Assembly: GCA_023052935.1 (NCBI GenBank)
Contig: CM041297.1
Location: forward strand, 7,476,827-7,540,826
Source: Piezodorus guildinii
Lineage: Eukaryota > Arthropoda > Insecta > Hemiptera > Pentatomidae
DNA: 64,000 bases
Reading direction: 5' to 3'
Below the pieces are notes generated by a model. It was not told the DNA's origin. It made no database searches and saw only the letters and a program-made list of their open reading frames with translations. Position numbers and translations under genes: made by a program. Below, in pieces: positions 34,601 through 45,151 of this stretch (positions are counted from its first letter, which is position 1; each line of letters opens with the position of its first letter).

Positions 34601-34751
34601 CTCTAGTCCTCACGTCTTTAGAAATATAGGTTAGGATATTTATCTGAGGTGCCTTACACCCGACTTTGGGCGCTAAATTCTCTAGCCCTCACGTCTTTAG
34701 AAATATAGGTTAGGATATTTATCCGAAGTGTCTTCCACCCGACTTTCGGCG
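28655..34751. repeat. Satellite array, 79-bp unit
   Basis: Tandem repeat with a unit of 79 bp: TCTAGTCCTCACGTCTTTAG, AAATATAGGTTAGGATATTT, ATCTGAGGTGCCTTCCACCC, GACTTTGGGCGCTAAATTC. Successive units are measured 79 bp apart (for example 28891 and 28970). The array is about 77 unit lengths. Units at both outer edges share the variant ATCCGA(G/A)GTGTC. Units with CCGGCTTT cluster at 33000-33330. From about 30480 to 32630 the units are badly degraded, mainly by small deletions. Long minus-strand open frames inside it are by-products of the repeat. Confidence 0.97.
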
Positions 34752-34989
34752 ACAAAAATTTAAATTCAAAATACTTATTACAACCCCGTTCTTCCAAATA
34801 CTTATCTTTATTTATCAAATAACTGTCGAAATAATGGCAGTAAATTGAACTTAGAAATGCATACATTTATTTATTATTTATATCGAAGACTTCAATTTTA
34901 TTTACTTAATAGAAACTTTCAATTTCAATTTTATTGAATTTAATAATACGTGATTTAATGATGGTTATAATAAATTATTAATTATTCAT
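34752..34989. other. AT-rich flank of the satellite
   Basis: No feature recognised. Confidence 0.4.
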
Positions 34990-35042
34990 ATGTGAAATAA
35001 TCAGGGGTCAGTCGTTTTCTAAATATTTCAATTTTGCCAAAA

Positions 35043-35446
35043 ATAATTAAAATCGGCCTTTAAGCCCTGCCAGACTATTTTTATTAGAATAAAAACTACA
35101 TGATATTAAAGTCCATTAAATTTTACATCGATATAGCGGGTTTAATCAAAATTCGAGAAAATCGAAAAAAGGTGAAAAATGCATAGTATAAAGTCCCACT
35201 TCTGATAAGCTCATTTTGATGAAAAAGGTTTTGTGACGTCTCGGGCGTATATTTGTCTTAAATATGAAATTGAGTTTTAAAGGACTTTTCCGCCCGGGAG
35301 TTACCACAGACACAGACCTTTTTGCGAGACTTAGTTATTTGGACTCAGGGGACCCTAAAACGTGTATTTCCGTTAAAAACTGGAATTCGAAAATTTTCAC
35401 GATCGCAATACTTTCCCTTACTATATATAGTAAGTGGAAGTAAAAA
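35043..35446 (-). repeat. R-family repeat, 5'-truncated
   Basis: From AAATCGGCCTTTAAGCC to the conserved end ACTATATATAGTAAGTGGAA followed by GTAAAAA. The left part of the family is missing. It is followed at once by a canonical Helitron-like end. Confidence 0.7.
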
Positions 35447-35478
35447 TTGACGCAGACGAAGTCGCGGGCAATAGCTAG
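35447..35478 (+). mobile_element. Helitron-type 3' terminus
   Basis: TTGACGCAGACGAAGTCGCG then GGCAATAGCTAG, followed by T. A small hairpin (GAC-GAA-GTC) about 10 nt before a terminal CTAG with a T at the junction is the usual 3' end of Helitrons. It directly abuts the R copy at 35043-35446. Confidence 0.6.
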
Positions 35479-35586
35479 TATTAAAATATATAAGCAAATA
35501 ATTAAAGTTAAAAGAATAACAATATGTCAAAAATTGTAAATATGAACAATTTTAAAGCGATATTTGAAGTATCAATTGATAGTAAT

Positions 35587-35635
35587 CCGATTAGCCACAG
35601 GAGCATAAAGTGATGTTAAATGAAAGAACAAACAG
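35587..35635 (+). repeat. SINE2 3'-tail fragment
   Basis: TCCGATTAGCCACAGGAGCA and GTGATGTTAAATGAAAG match only the last 50 bp of SINE2. Confidence 0.6.
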
Positions 35636-35639
35636 TTGT

Positions 35640-35974
35640 ACACCAAAATCATGTGATGCCACCAGTATTCCCAAGTGCGAAACTAAAAGGTACATGACGC
35701 AGGCTATATAAAGAATCTGCAAGTATTTAATTTTGAATGTGACCCTAAAGTAGGAGAGAAGAGGGACGTAGAAACCTTCGCTTCAGCTTAGCCAGCTTTA
35801 GCTTGATCCGCTCGGATAAGCGAGGAAAAATTGGGAACCCTTCCAAAAAACTTTCCGAAAGCGGCCATAAATTTACCAATCTGTTTTTAGATTCTTTCGA
35901 TTACTTTATCCCGGATTGTTTTAAACCTTCAAACTCTATGAATCATTTTTATATTTTTTAAATTCATTAGCACA
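35640..35974. other. Stretch without a recognisable gene
   Basis: Moderately GC-balanced, with no open frame or RNA structure I can support. Confidence 0.4.
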
Positions 35975-36595
35975 CGTGGCCGTTTCTCTCGGCAGGTCCC
36001 TCAGCGAGAATTACCATCGAGGAGCTTACTTAACCCGAAGGTTCGATGCCGATAACACCAAACTCGTCAAATGTTCACCGTTCAAGCCCAAGCCCCCGAG
36101 ATCAGCCTTAACGCAATCCTCCTATCGACGCTTCGGCTTACCTTTCGGACGCCTACCAGTCGGATCAGCGAATACCAACTTTCTCGGAATCCGCTCCTCA
36201 CCGAGCCCAACAACTTTACTCGCCCATTTGAGCCTCCGCTCAAATGCTATCATGCTATCAACTCAATTATATTCGCAGGGTACAAGCTCCGCAATACCGC
36301 GTTCTGCAACCTTCTTAACTCCCTAGTGGACTCATTTCTCTTTGGACCAAATATTTTTCGCAGTACCATATTTTCGAAAACCTTAAGCCGTTGTTCATCC
36401 TTCAAAGTAAGCGGCCACGTTTCACATCCGTAAAGAACCGTCGGAAGAATAATAGTTTTATAAATTCTAACCTTTAAGTTATAAGACACAAGCCGCGAGC
36501 TAAGTAATTTATCAACTGAATAATAACACGCATTTCCCGACCTTAACCGGGACTTTATTTCATCCTGGATTTCATTTTTTCTTGTTATCATTGGT
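35975..36595 (-). pseudogene. Non-LTR endonuclease-reverse transcriptase, C-terminal part (family G)
   Basis: A minus-strand frame (36250-36591) reads GNACYYSVDKLLSSRL, LKVRIYKTIILPTVLYGCET, LTLKDEQRLKVFENMVLRKI and RLQNAVLRSLYPANIIELIA. The remainder down to 35975 holds EERIPRKLVFADPTGRRPKG-like codons in shifted frames. This is the region after the catalytic domain of a common insect LINE type whose C-terminus ends RPKRRWEDC. Stops and shifts make it inactive, and the catalytic box is absent by truncation. Other copies: 47200-47756 (minus) and 52780-53646 (plus). The clade is uncertain; RTE/CR1-like are both possible. Confidence 0.7.
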
Positions 36596-36659
36596 GTGGC
36601 TGATGTTACAGTTACAGTGGACAGGCTTGATTATATTTTTTATTGTATATTACCATTCT

Positions 36660-36979
36660 GGGAGCGGCGTGGTCTAGTGGGTAGAGTGCTAGTCTACTGT
36701 GCTCCGGGTCCTGGGTTCGAATCCCGGCTGTGGCGGAATATTATTTATACTGTTATTTCAGCCGGGGGGCGATGCTGGGGCATGGAGACCCTCCTGGGGC
36801 ACACCCAGCCTCTATAAAGTGGGTACCCAAAAAAGGGGTAAAAACCTGGCGGCTGAGCGTGATCTTGGACAATTCACATCATTGCACGGCCGTTGGCCTA
36901 GAAACCGTACGAATATCTACATGTACTAAGCCCAAAACTCTTCATGGTTTTTTTTTTTTTTTTTTTTTTTTTATTTATT
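36660..36979 (+). mobile_element. SINE1 with clean 14-bp TSD
   Basis: 320 bp, TSD TATATTACCATTCT at 36646-36659 and 36980-36993, exact. A box TGGTCTAGTGG, B box GGTTCGAATCC. The 3' end is a long T-run followed by TTATTTATT rather than poly(A). Confidence 0.9.
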
Positions 36980-37282
36980 TATATTACCATTCTAGGTATC
37001 ATTTCGATATTTTTATTACTTTTTCTTAGCTAATTAAAATGTTTGATTATTGAAATCTATTGACAAAGATAAATAGTTAATTTACTACAAGATCCATTAA
37101 ATACCTATTAGTATTAATACTCACTCAGTTACTGTAATGTAATATTGCCTATTGACTCACAATTAATTACCATTCCTTTGTACTAAGCCATTCAATAGCT
37201 TCACTTGACTTAAGGCAAATCGCTCACCTTTACATAACACACCAAGAGAGAACTGGATCAAGCGAAAAGGAAAAAGGAAAAT

Positions 37283-37348
37283 TCTGGTCGAGCAACACAC
37301 GACTTTCACCTACTTCCGCTGTTAAAATCAATTTAATAACTACTAAAT
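37283..37348 (-). repeat. R-family end fragment
   Basis: GGTCGAGCAACACACGACTT and CACCTACTTCCG: the TC end of R in minus orientation, cut after about 65 bp by the neighbouring Jockey. Confidence 0.5.
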
Positions 37349-37356
37349 AATTTTTT

Positions 37357-37835
37357 TTTTCAAAGAAATTTACAACTGTATCGATTAAATACACCAAGTA
37401 AATGGGATAGATTTGAGATTAAGACATATGATTTTCCTGTGAAGAAACTACCCATTGGTAGAACTCCAATGACCAATTTATGGTAAGAGATCTCTTGGCC
37501 ATCTTCTTTTAAGTCGCCTCGGTGGATTGTCAGAAATATATGTTGAGAAGAGGTCACGGATAAGCGGGTTTGAGTGGACAGAAAGTTTGGAATGGAAGGA
37601 TGTATATCTGGATAGGGCCAAGTCTTCAACAAATGGGATATTTAGGTCTTTATGGATGATTTTATTTCTAACAAAGTATGAAGCATTAAGGATTTTTCGA
37701 AGGATCTTGGATTGCAGGGATTGGATGCCAGAGGAGTTTGATGGTTTAGTGGATCTCCATAACTCAATGCCGTAGGTCCAAATAGGCCTTATGATGGTTA
37801 TATAAATGAGTTTTTTGTAGTAAATAGAAAGTTTT
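37357..37835 (-). mobile_element. Jockey family B, 5'-truncated
   Basis: Reversed 3' UTR (AATTTACAACTGTATCGATT) and the C-terminal coding part (CCATCTTCTTTTAAGTCGCC; ATGCCGTAGGTCCAAATAGG is the reverse of the PIWTYG region). It lies between two R segments of opposite orientation. No TSD found. Confidence 0.75.
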
Positions 37836-38382
37836 GAGTGAAATTTAATGGGGTTTCATTTCATGTAGTTTCATTCTGATTAAAATTGTATGACAGGGCT
37901 TAAATGTCAATATTTAAAATTTTCGTTCTCTAAAGTACCTTTAATTTTGTTGATCCAATAAAAATAACTATATTATCTTGTTGCCAATGATGAAAAAAAG
38001 GTAAATATATAAATTGAATGAATTCGATACCCAACTAAAGGAGAAAACAGAAAAAATATTTTTTAATGCAATTTTTCGTTTTTGAACATAAGAACAGTAA
38101 TATACATGTATGATATTCCGTAGGAAAGCTAAACCTTTTAGAATAAATATTATCTAATGAACAAACTTGTAAAAGTTAATAAAGAGTGATGAAAAGACAA
38201 TAAATCTGATTATTTTAGACAATAATATAATCGATTTTTTAATAAAACGCATGTTTTTATATAATTTCAATTTAATTAATTTTTTATTTGTTTCACGTAT
38301 TTTTATCTCTAACTTTATTTGAAAATTCTTTCATTGATTTTAAAAATGGAGGTAAGTGAAAGTCGTGTGTTGCCCGCACCAG
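37836..38382 (+). repeat. R-family repeat, 3' half
   Basis: Starts inside R (GAAATTTAATGGGGTTTCAT) and runs to the intact end GAAAGTCGTGTGTTGCCCGC then ACCAGA. Confidence 0.7.
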
Positions 38383-38429
38383 ATTTTTTAGTTTAATAAC
38401 ACTAATTTATTGGATTAAATAACTTCTAA

Positions 38430-38695
38430 TCGGCCGCCATTTTTAAACTTACCAGCTGATATCAACTTTTAAGTGTTAGGATCATCATTGGATGTCCTAG
38501 TATTTTTGTGGTGAATTTAAAAAAATTTGGTCCAATAGGCAATTTGGAAAAATTTGGACAAACGGGTTTTTTTTCATTCGTTGTTTGAGTTATACGTATC
38601 TTGAAACGTAAGCTCTCAAATTTTGAGCGGGGTTGATTTTTTAATTATTTATTTGGTCGATTACAAAGTTTCACCAACCCACCACCGTATGTTTC
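38430..38695 (-). repeat. Repeat E fragment
   Basis: AATCGGCCGCCATTTTTAAA, GACAAACGGGTTTTTTTTC, GTATCTTGAAACGTAAGC and GGTCGATTACAAAG: inverted relative to 3400 and shared with 56060-56335. Confidence 0.55.
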
Positions 38696-38699
38696 AAAC

Positions 38700-39640
38700 G
38701 ATCCTACATACCGATTTACGTATTCCGCTTACAACAAACCACATTGAATGACTAACAAACAATTTCACGACAAAATACATGGCCACATTAAAAATGTGTT
38801 TAAAACATGGCTAAAATTGACATACCTGAATAACTATTCGTAGGCTGAAAAAGAGTTGGAAGAGGGACCTCCTAGCCTGAAATAATAGTTTCTTATTAAA
38901 TGTGACGAGGATTATTTCAATGTCTCCCTCATGCCTAACCATGCCATGTTTCCTTATTTATAATATAGAATCCATTTATTATTGTGTATTTTTTACAGGT
39001 CTTAATGAAATTATTAAATAAAGAAAAAAAATAATTAACAAGGGTAAAGGCTGTAACCTCAAAGATACGATATATTTATTTATGTATACTTTATCACCCC
39101 CAAAATAAGGCCAAGAGATGAGAGCAGAGGATAAGAATGGGATTAGGTAGATCCGGTGTAATGGGGGAGTGGCAGAACGTCAATGGGAGGATACGACAAT
39201 GGGGACCGAGGCAGGGTGACACCAATCTTATATAATTGCCATCCCAACATTTTTCTTCCTTTCAGAGCCATTTTTCATTTCCGGGCCGACAGCATTGAAA
39301 AGGTTTATCCGATTGTACGAGCCCTGCTTTGTCTTCTATCTCATGACTCCTTCCTTGTGTCGTGTTGGGCTGGCTTGGCATTTCATGCTCCGTTAGGGAT
39401 AACAGTCTTCATGATTCTCGTCATTGTTAGTTATTTATATCAATTACAAGTTGCTTTGACGATAATTATACAGCTACATTAATAAAAGTTACATCAGCTA
39501 CTCTCATTTTTAGGAGACTTTGTCCGGATGGCGGTCTGTATCTGTTGGTTTTTAAACAATTTATTCCACTGTTTGATTGTTTTTCCTTCCCCGGACAAAC
39601 ATCTTTCCGAATCTCCCAAAGGTCAACTATTGACATTAAT
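38700..39640. other. Stretch without a recognisable gene
   Basis: Apparently single-copy. A 99-codon frame at 39183-39482 has a hydrophobic C-terminal third, but nothing supports it as a gene. Confidence 0.4.
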
Positions 39641-40530
39641 TACTTTCACTTACTATATACAGTAAGGGAAAGTATTGCGATCGTGAAAATTTTCGAATTC
39701 AAGTTTTCAACGGAAATACACATTTTAGGGTCCCCTGAGTCCAAATAACCAAGTCCCGAAAAAAGTCTGTGTGTGTGGTAAATCCAGCGCGAAAACGATA
39801 AGTCCTATGAAACTGAAATTTTTTATTTAAGAGCTACAGAGGCCCGAGACGTTACAAAACCTTTTTCATCAAAATGGGCTTATCAGAAGAGGCACTTTAT
39901 ACCATGCATTTTGCACCTCTTTATGATTTTCTCAAAAACGGTTCCGATGATGTTGATTAAAATCGCTTTATCAATGTAAAATATAATGGGCTTTAATATC
40001 ATGTAGGTTTCTTTCTGATTAAAATGGTCTGACTGGGCTTAAATGCCTATATTTTAAACATTCTTCCCCTAAAGTACCTTTAATTTTGTTGATTCTATAA
40101 ACATGACTATATTATCTTGTATTTACTGATGAAAAGCAGGTAAATATATAAATTGAATGAATTCGATACCCAACGAAAGGAGAAAACAGACAAAAAAATT
40201 TTTTTTAAATGCATTTTTTTGGTTTTTTAATAAGATCAATAATATACATGTATGATATACCGTTGGAAAGCTAAAGATTTTAGAAAAAAATATTATCTTA
40301 TACACAAGCTTTTAAAAGTTAATAGAGAGTGATGAAATGAAAATAAAACTAACAGATTATTTTAGATAATAATATAATAGATTTTTTAATAAAACACATG
40401 TTTCCATATAAATTCAATTTAATTAAATCTTTAATAGTTTCACGTAATTTTATCTCTAACTGCATTTGAAAATTCTTTCATTGATTTTAAAAATGGAGGT
40501 AAGTGAAAGTCGTGCGTTGCCCGCACCAGA
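39641..40530 (+). repeat. R-family repeat, full-length reference copy
   Basis: 890 bp from TTACTTTCACTTACTATATA to GTGCGTTGCCCGCACCAGA. It carries all shared blocks: AGGGAAAGTATTGCGATCGT, GGGTCCCCTGAGTCC, (TG)n, CCATGCATTTTGCACC, CTGATTAAAATGGTCTG and GGAGGTAAGTGAAAGTCGTG. No frame is consistently open across copies. Confidence 0.85.
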
Positions 40531-40814
40531 GTTTTAATTTAATAACAATTACTATAATTTATTAAATATGTAAATTCACTGTAATATTTAGTTGTTATAA
40601 TTGTTTCTCACTTTTATTTGTGGTGTTTGTCTTCCTTATATAAGATATAAGCAGTCAAAGAAAAAGAATGAAATAGCCTGAACTATTTACTTCAAGAGTT
40701 AAACAATGCGTAAGGTAAATTACTCAAAAAGTAGCTCATACTTCTATGTCTCTTTATTGAGGTGTGTTTCTTATGGCGTCATAGCGTCTAAATTCATCAT
40801 TTTAATTAATGTCA

Positions 40815-41429
40815 TTTTATTAGAAAATATCCAAAATATAGGCGAAAAACCCAGCTATAGATGTATTCTATATCATTTAGGAAATTATAGATTGTAAAAA
40901 ATTTTAATTTGGAGTATGTGTCTGAAAAAAATTATTAGCACCCAAAACGCAAAATATCGCAAACATTCTTCGTAATATCTAAAGACTAGAAGGATTGATG
41001 AAACTAATCCTACAAATAAATCCTTGGGGTAACTTGGGGCTTATATAGTTTTTCGTTATTGAATAGGGGCATACATTTATAAATTGTATATTAACTCTTA
41101 CAGGTGAGATTGCAATGTATATTCAATAACGAGTTTGGAAATATAATTTCTTACCTGTCTCAGCAATGTCCATTGTTAAATAAAAGCAAAAAGACTTTGC
41201 TCTAAATACACCTTGAACACAATAAATGGTCATCGAATAAAGATAATCCCACTGCCGGTTATTAGCACTAGTGCAAACAGGAATGATTCACTCATTTATT
41301 ATTTATTCGTAAACATCGGTATAGCGGGAAATATTGTATGAAGGGCCTTACCAACTAATAATAAAAAGGTGAAACACTGGAAAATTCCAAAATTTTGTCC
41401 ATCTAAATTGGTGATTTTGCCCACTGTGC
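40815..41429 (+). repeat. F-family DNA element, copy 2, with right terminus
   Basis: Shares its body with 28080-28600. The right end, AAAATTTTGTCCATCTAAAT through GCCCACTGTG (41387-41429), is the inverted counterpart of the left end at 61343-61385. This makes F a DNA element with inverted termini of about 40 bp. The left end is truncated. Confidence 0.65.
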
Positions 41430-41466
41430 GACGTTTCGGCTTTAAACATGTGTGCATCATCAGGCA
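41426..41466 (-). ncRNA. Hammerhead-like core, candidate
   Basis: The minus strand gives TGC, CTGATGA, a spacer with only a GC/GC stem, GAAAC, GTC, GCA. Both boxes and a 3-bp stem I are present, but stem II is weak. It overlaps the F terminus, so the two signals compete for the same bases. Confidence 0.25.
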
Positions 41467-41486
41467 GCTTATCAATGGCTGGGATT

Positions 41487-41545
41487 ATCAGCTACTTTTT
41501 TACAAAAATCTGCTGATCGGAAGTGCTACTTTATACCATGCATTT
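41487..41545 (+). repeat. R-family fragment
   Basis: CTGATCGGAAGTGCTACTTT and ATACCATGCATTTC match the middle of R. Confidence 0.5.
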
Positions 41546-41667
41546 CACAGCTTAATTAATAAAGTTAAAATGTTAAGAAAAGTATTTGAATCCTTGATAA
41601 TTACGAAATCGCAATTGGAAAAAATCCTGGGACTAGTCCTCTGTTCAGGAGTTCATTAAATTAAAAA

Positions 41668-42263
41668 TCTGGTGCGGGCAACACACGATTTCTAATACCT
41701 TCGTTGTTAAAATCAATTAAAGAATTTTCAAAGACAGTCAGAGATAAAAATTAGTGAAGCTATTAAAGAATTAATTAAATTGAATTTATATAGAGACATA
41801 TGTTTTATTAAAAAAATCTATTATATTATTATCTAAAACAATAATTTTTATCGGCTTTTTATCACTCTCTATTAACTTTTATAAGCTTGTGTATGATATA
41901 ATATTTTATCTAAAATCTTTAGCTTTCCAATGGTATATCATACATGTACATTACTGTTCTTATGTTCAAAAACGAAAAACTGCATTAAAAAAATATGTTT
42001 TCTGTTTTCTCCTTTAGTTGTTTTTTATATTGGCACAGCTTACATATTTAGCTGTTATTTATCAATGATAACAAGATAATTTGGTTATTTTTATAGAATC
42101 TACAAAATTAAAGGTACTTTAGGGGAAGAAAATTTTAAATATCGGCATTTAAGCCCGTCAGACCATTTTTATCAAAATAAAATCCACATGATATTAAAGC
42201 GTTATGGAGTAAATCGAAAAAAGATGCAAAATACATGGTATAAGGTGGCTCTTCTGGTAAGCT
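41668..42263 (-). repeat. R-family repeat, 3'-truncated
   Basis: TCTGGTGCGGGCAACACACG after AAAAA, running to GTGGCTCTTCTGGTAAGC, where similarity stops. Confidence 0.7.
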
Positions 42264-42454
42264 ATAGTGCCTTTGTATATTTCATCTTTCAATACCTCTC
42301 TCTTTTATGCTTCTTATAATTGTTTCTGAATGCTGTGTGTTCATTGCAATTCAGCGAAGTTAAGCAGCCACTGGAATTCAAGATTTGTTTCTCTTCTTAT
42401 GCCTCATCATAATTAAAATAAAAATGATTACAATAATGCAACATAAATCATAAT

Positions 42455-43087
42455 CCCACTCATCACTGTAGAACAAATACGATACCTTGGACTTTATCTT
42501 GACAAACGCCTTACATGGAATCCTCACACTAGACTGAAACGACAAGAAACTGCTGCTAGATATCGACTATTAAAACACTTACTTGGCAAACGATCAAAAC
42601 TCTCTCTATACTTCAAAAAACTGATTTACACAACCATAATTAGACCTATCTGGACTTATGGTATAGAGCTATGGGGCTCCACTAAACCATCGAATTCCTC
42701 CCGCATCCAATCCTTGCAATCCAAAATCCTTCGACAAATCCTAGACCCTCTATACTTTGTTACCAACAAACTCATCAGTAGAGACCTGAATATCCCACTT
42801 GTTGCAGAAATCGCCCAAAAAGGATACTCCTCCTTTCATTCCAAATTACCCGCCCATACAAACCCGCTTGTCCGTACCTCTCATCGGCATCTATTCCCGA
42901 TAATCCTCCGAGGCGTCTGAAAAGACGGTGGCCTCGAGACCTGCTAACCAAATAAACTCTGAAGTGCTACCACTGGGTAGATTCTTCTCAAGACCTTTCC
43001 AAGCCAATGTTCTGTAAATAGCTCATTTACTTGTTGTACTGTGTACAGTTGTAAATACCAATAAAAGAATTTAAAAAAAAAAAAAAA
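42455..43087 (+). mobile_element. Jockey family B with TSD
   Basis: TSD AAATCATAAT at 42445-42454 and 43088-43097, poly(A) tail included. It carries the best-preserved C-terminal coding segment of family B in the window. Confidence 0.85.
42456..42920 (+). pseudogene. Jockey reverse transcriptase, thumb and C-terminal part
   Basis: One frame of 155 codons, open from the truncation point. It reads TVEQIRYLGLYLDKRLTWNP, RYRLLKHLLGKRSKLS, IYTTIIRPIWTYGIELWGST, SLQSKILRQILDPLYFVTNK and HRHLFPIIL. It ends at a TGA, while the next frame continues IPDNPPRRLKRRWPRDLLT to TAA, so a single frameshift near 42895 separates the last 20 residues. The catalytic YADD box lies upstream of the truncation and is missing. 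There is no start codon; it is a 5'-truncated insertion and not a gene. Compared with the other family B copies it has the fewest lesions, suggesting a younger insertion. Confidence 0.8.
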
Positions 43088-43309
43088 AAATCATAATACT
43101 CGAAAAAAAAAACAACATTAAGATCAGATATTTTTTGCGAGTATCCTTTTCCGTAATAACATTAAAATAATAGAAAATGACCAGCTGCATTCAATATTTC
43201 AAAAATATGAGATATGGAGAGCGGCATTTCAGTCGCCAGTAACGAAATAAAGGACATTACCTAATATGAAAATGTTAAACTTATAAAATCGATAAAATAA
43301 AATCGACTC

Positions 43310-43406
43310 TCGTGCTGGGGGATTTTATCTCGGCATATATCCCCCGCCCTCACCTCCTGGCCCGAGAGAACCCCCGTATAGCCTTCAAAGGCGAGGTAGG
43401 GGTAGA

Positions 43407-43466
<60 letters not shown>
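43310..43466 (+). mobile_element. SINE3, 5'-truncated, very long poly(A)
   Basis: TATCCCCCGCCCTCACCTCC, TATAGCCTTCAAAGGCGAGG and an A-run of nearly 60-70 bases. Same family as 12580-13047 but without the MITE. Confidence 0.7.
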
Positions 43467-43470
<4 letters not shown>

Positions 43471-44060
43471 TGAAAGTAAAAAATGAAAAGTTCAAAAATG
43501 AAATATTTAATTTAATTAATGCATTGAATGTAGAACAATATAAAAACTTATCTTCCTGAACCAGCCTTTAGTAGGGTACCCACCTTTCCTTCCTTTTTTT
43601 ACACTCATCAATTCAAATTCAAAGCAAACACTCGAGCAAAATTTCATTTCGACGGTTTGTGTTTGTCGACCTCGAACTGAGTTCTATACTTGAGGGTGGT
43701 TTTAATTTAATTTCATATCTGAAAGAGCAATGTGGTATTTGAAAAAAAAAATGTGATTAATGTGAGTGCTTGGGTAAATAGGTATAGGACCGATGGTTAT
43801 AACCAATAGGAAGTTTAAAAAATATATATATTTACTGGAATTTACAAATGAGTTAATAAATCAACTTAGCCACTAAGAGCACACAGAACTAACATATCAC
43901 TGTATATGTGATAGAGGAGGCGATCTTAGAACGTAATTGAGCTACAGAAATGTATTGAGTTGTAACATCTGTTCAAAGCGTTTTTCAATATTTCAATTTA
44001 AACCGCTCAGTGTTTAAGAAATCATTTTGTTGGTCAATAATGTTTACATATTCTAAAAAA
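43467..44060. other. Stretch without a recognisable gene
   Basis: AT-rich. Nothing recognised. Confidence 0.4.
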
Positions 44061-44865
44061 TCTGGCGCGGTCATCACACGACTTTCACTTGCCTCGATTA
44101 TTAAATCAATTAAAAACCTATTAAATATACTTCAATTTGAAAAATATCTGAAGTTCATTTTAATTAAACGTATATTCATTTTCGTTGGAAACATATGATT
44201 TAGATTAAATAATATAACTTTATTAAATTGTTAATCAGTAATAAGTTTATTCCCCATCACAACTCTGTGTATCAGATAATTTTTGTCTTTCCAACGGTAT
44301 ATTATACGTCTATATTACTGTTCTTATTATCAGTAAACCAAAAATTACGTTCAAAAATAGTTTTGCTCTTTTATCCTTTGGTGGGTCAAATTCGTCCAAC
44401 TTGTATATTTAGCCGTCCTTCATCAATGTTATTAAGATGATATGGTTAATTTTTGGAATCTATAAAACTAATGAATTTTTAGAGGAAGAAAATTTAAAAG
44501 CCCTGTCAGACTATTTCAATCAGAATGAAACTTACATGATATTAAAACCCATTAAATTTTGCATCGATATAGCGAGCTTAATCAAAACCGTTTTTTGAGC
44601 AAATCGTAAAAAGGTGCAAAATCCATGTCATAAAGTGACTTTCTGGTAAACCGATTTTAATGAAAAAGTAGCTGTAATTTAGTTCTCTTAAATATGATAT
44701 TTCAGTTTCGTACGACTTATCGTTTTTGCGCTAACACACACACACACAGACTTTTTCGGGACTTGGTCATTTGAACTCAGGATACCCTAAAACGTGTAAA
44801 CTGGAATTCGAAAATTGCGATACTTTCCCTTACTACATATTTCATATATAGGTAAGTAAAAGTAA
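44061..44865 (-). repeat. R-family repeat, full length
   Basis: TCTGGCGCGGTCATCACACG after AAAAAA, to TTCATATATAGGTAAGTAAA then AGTAA. Both ends present. Confidence 0.75.
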
Positions 44866-44944
44866 AAAGGATTAGTTTAGGTGCTTTTATGCATCAGTTT
44901 CAATCGAGATTCTTTATCTTTAAGTTGTATTTTGCTTCCTCTAA

Positions 44945-45151
44945 ATGGAAGAGAAAAAAATTCATTTTCGCCATTTAATGATTTCTTATTTCCGAAAAGG
45001 AAAATCCGCTACACAGGTGGTTAACATAATTTGCAGTGTGTATGGCAATTATATCTTAAGAGAAAGCACTGTCCATAAGTGGTTTGTTGGGTTCAGTATC
45101 GGAAATATTGATTTGGAAGACGCTAAGTCGTCCTTCAACAGTCAGTGGTGA
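44945..45151 (+). pseudogene. mariner transposase N-terminal fragment
   Basis: The 68-codon frame reads HFRHLMISYFRKGKSATQVV and STVHKWFVGFSIGNIDLED. This is the bipartite helix-turn-helix DNA-binding start of mariner transposases (R-LM-YYFRKGK...A...I..VYG....R.V.KWF..F..GN.DLED). It binds the inverted repeats in intact elements. The frame stops after the hinge. Short mariner-like words continue to about 45300, but the DDD catalytic region is not readable. No inverted repeats located. Confidence 0.75.

Noticed and set aside
28655..34751. Telomeric TTAGG repeats
   Set aside because: GGTTAGGATA occurs once per 79-bp unit; there is no tandem TTAGG run.
28655..34751. CRISPR array
   Set aside because: Whole units are tandemly identical without distinct spacers, and the genome is eukaryotic.
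35976..36433. Plus-strand frames of 116 and 120 codons
   Set aside because: Antisense of family G LINE codons. The same shadow appears opposite 53191-53586.
37357..37835. TSD for this Jockey copy
   Set aside because: No matching direct repeat on the two sides. The flanks are R segments of opposite orientation.
39183..39482. 99-codon frame with hydrophobic end
   Set aside because: No signal peptide at the start, no motif, no second copy. It is compatible with chance in this composition.
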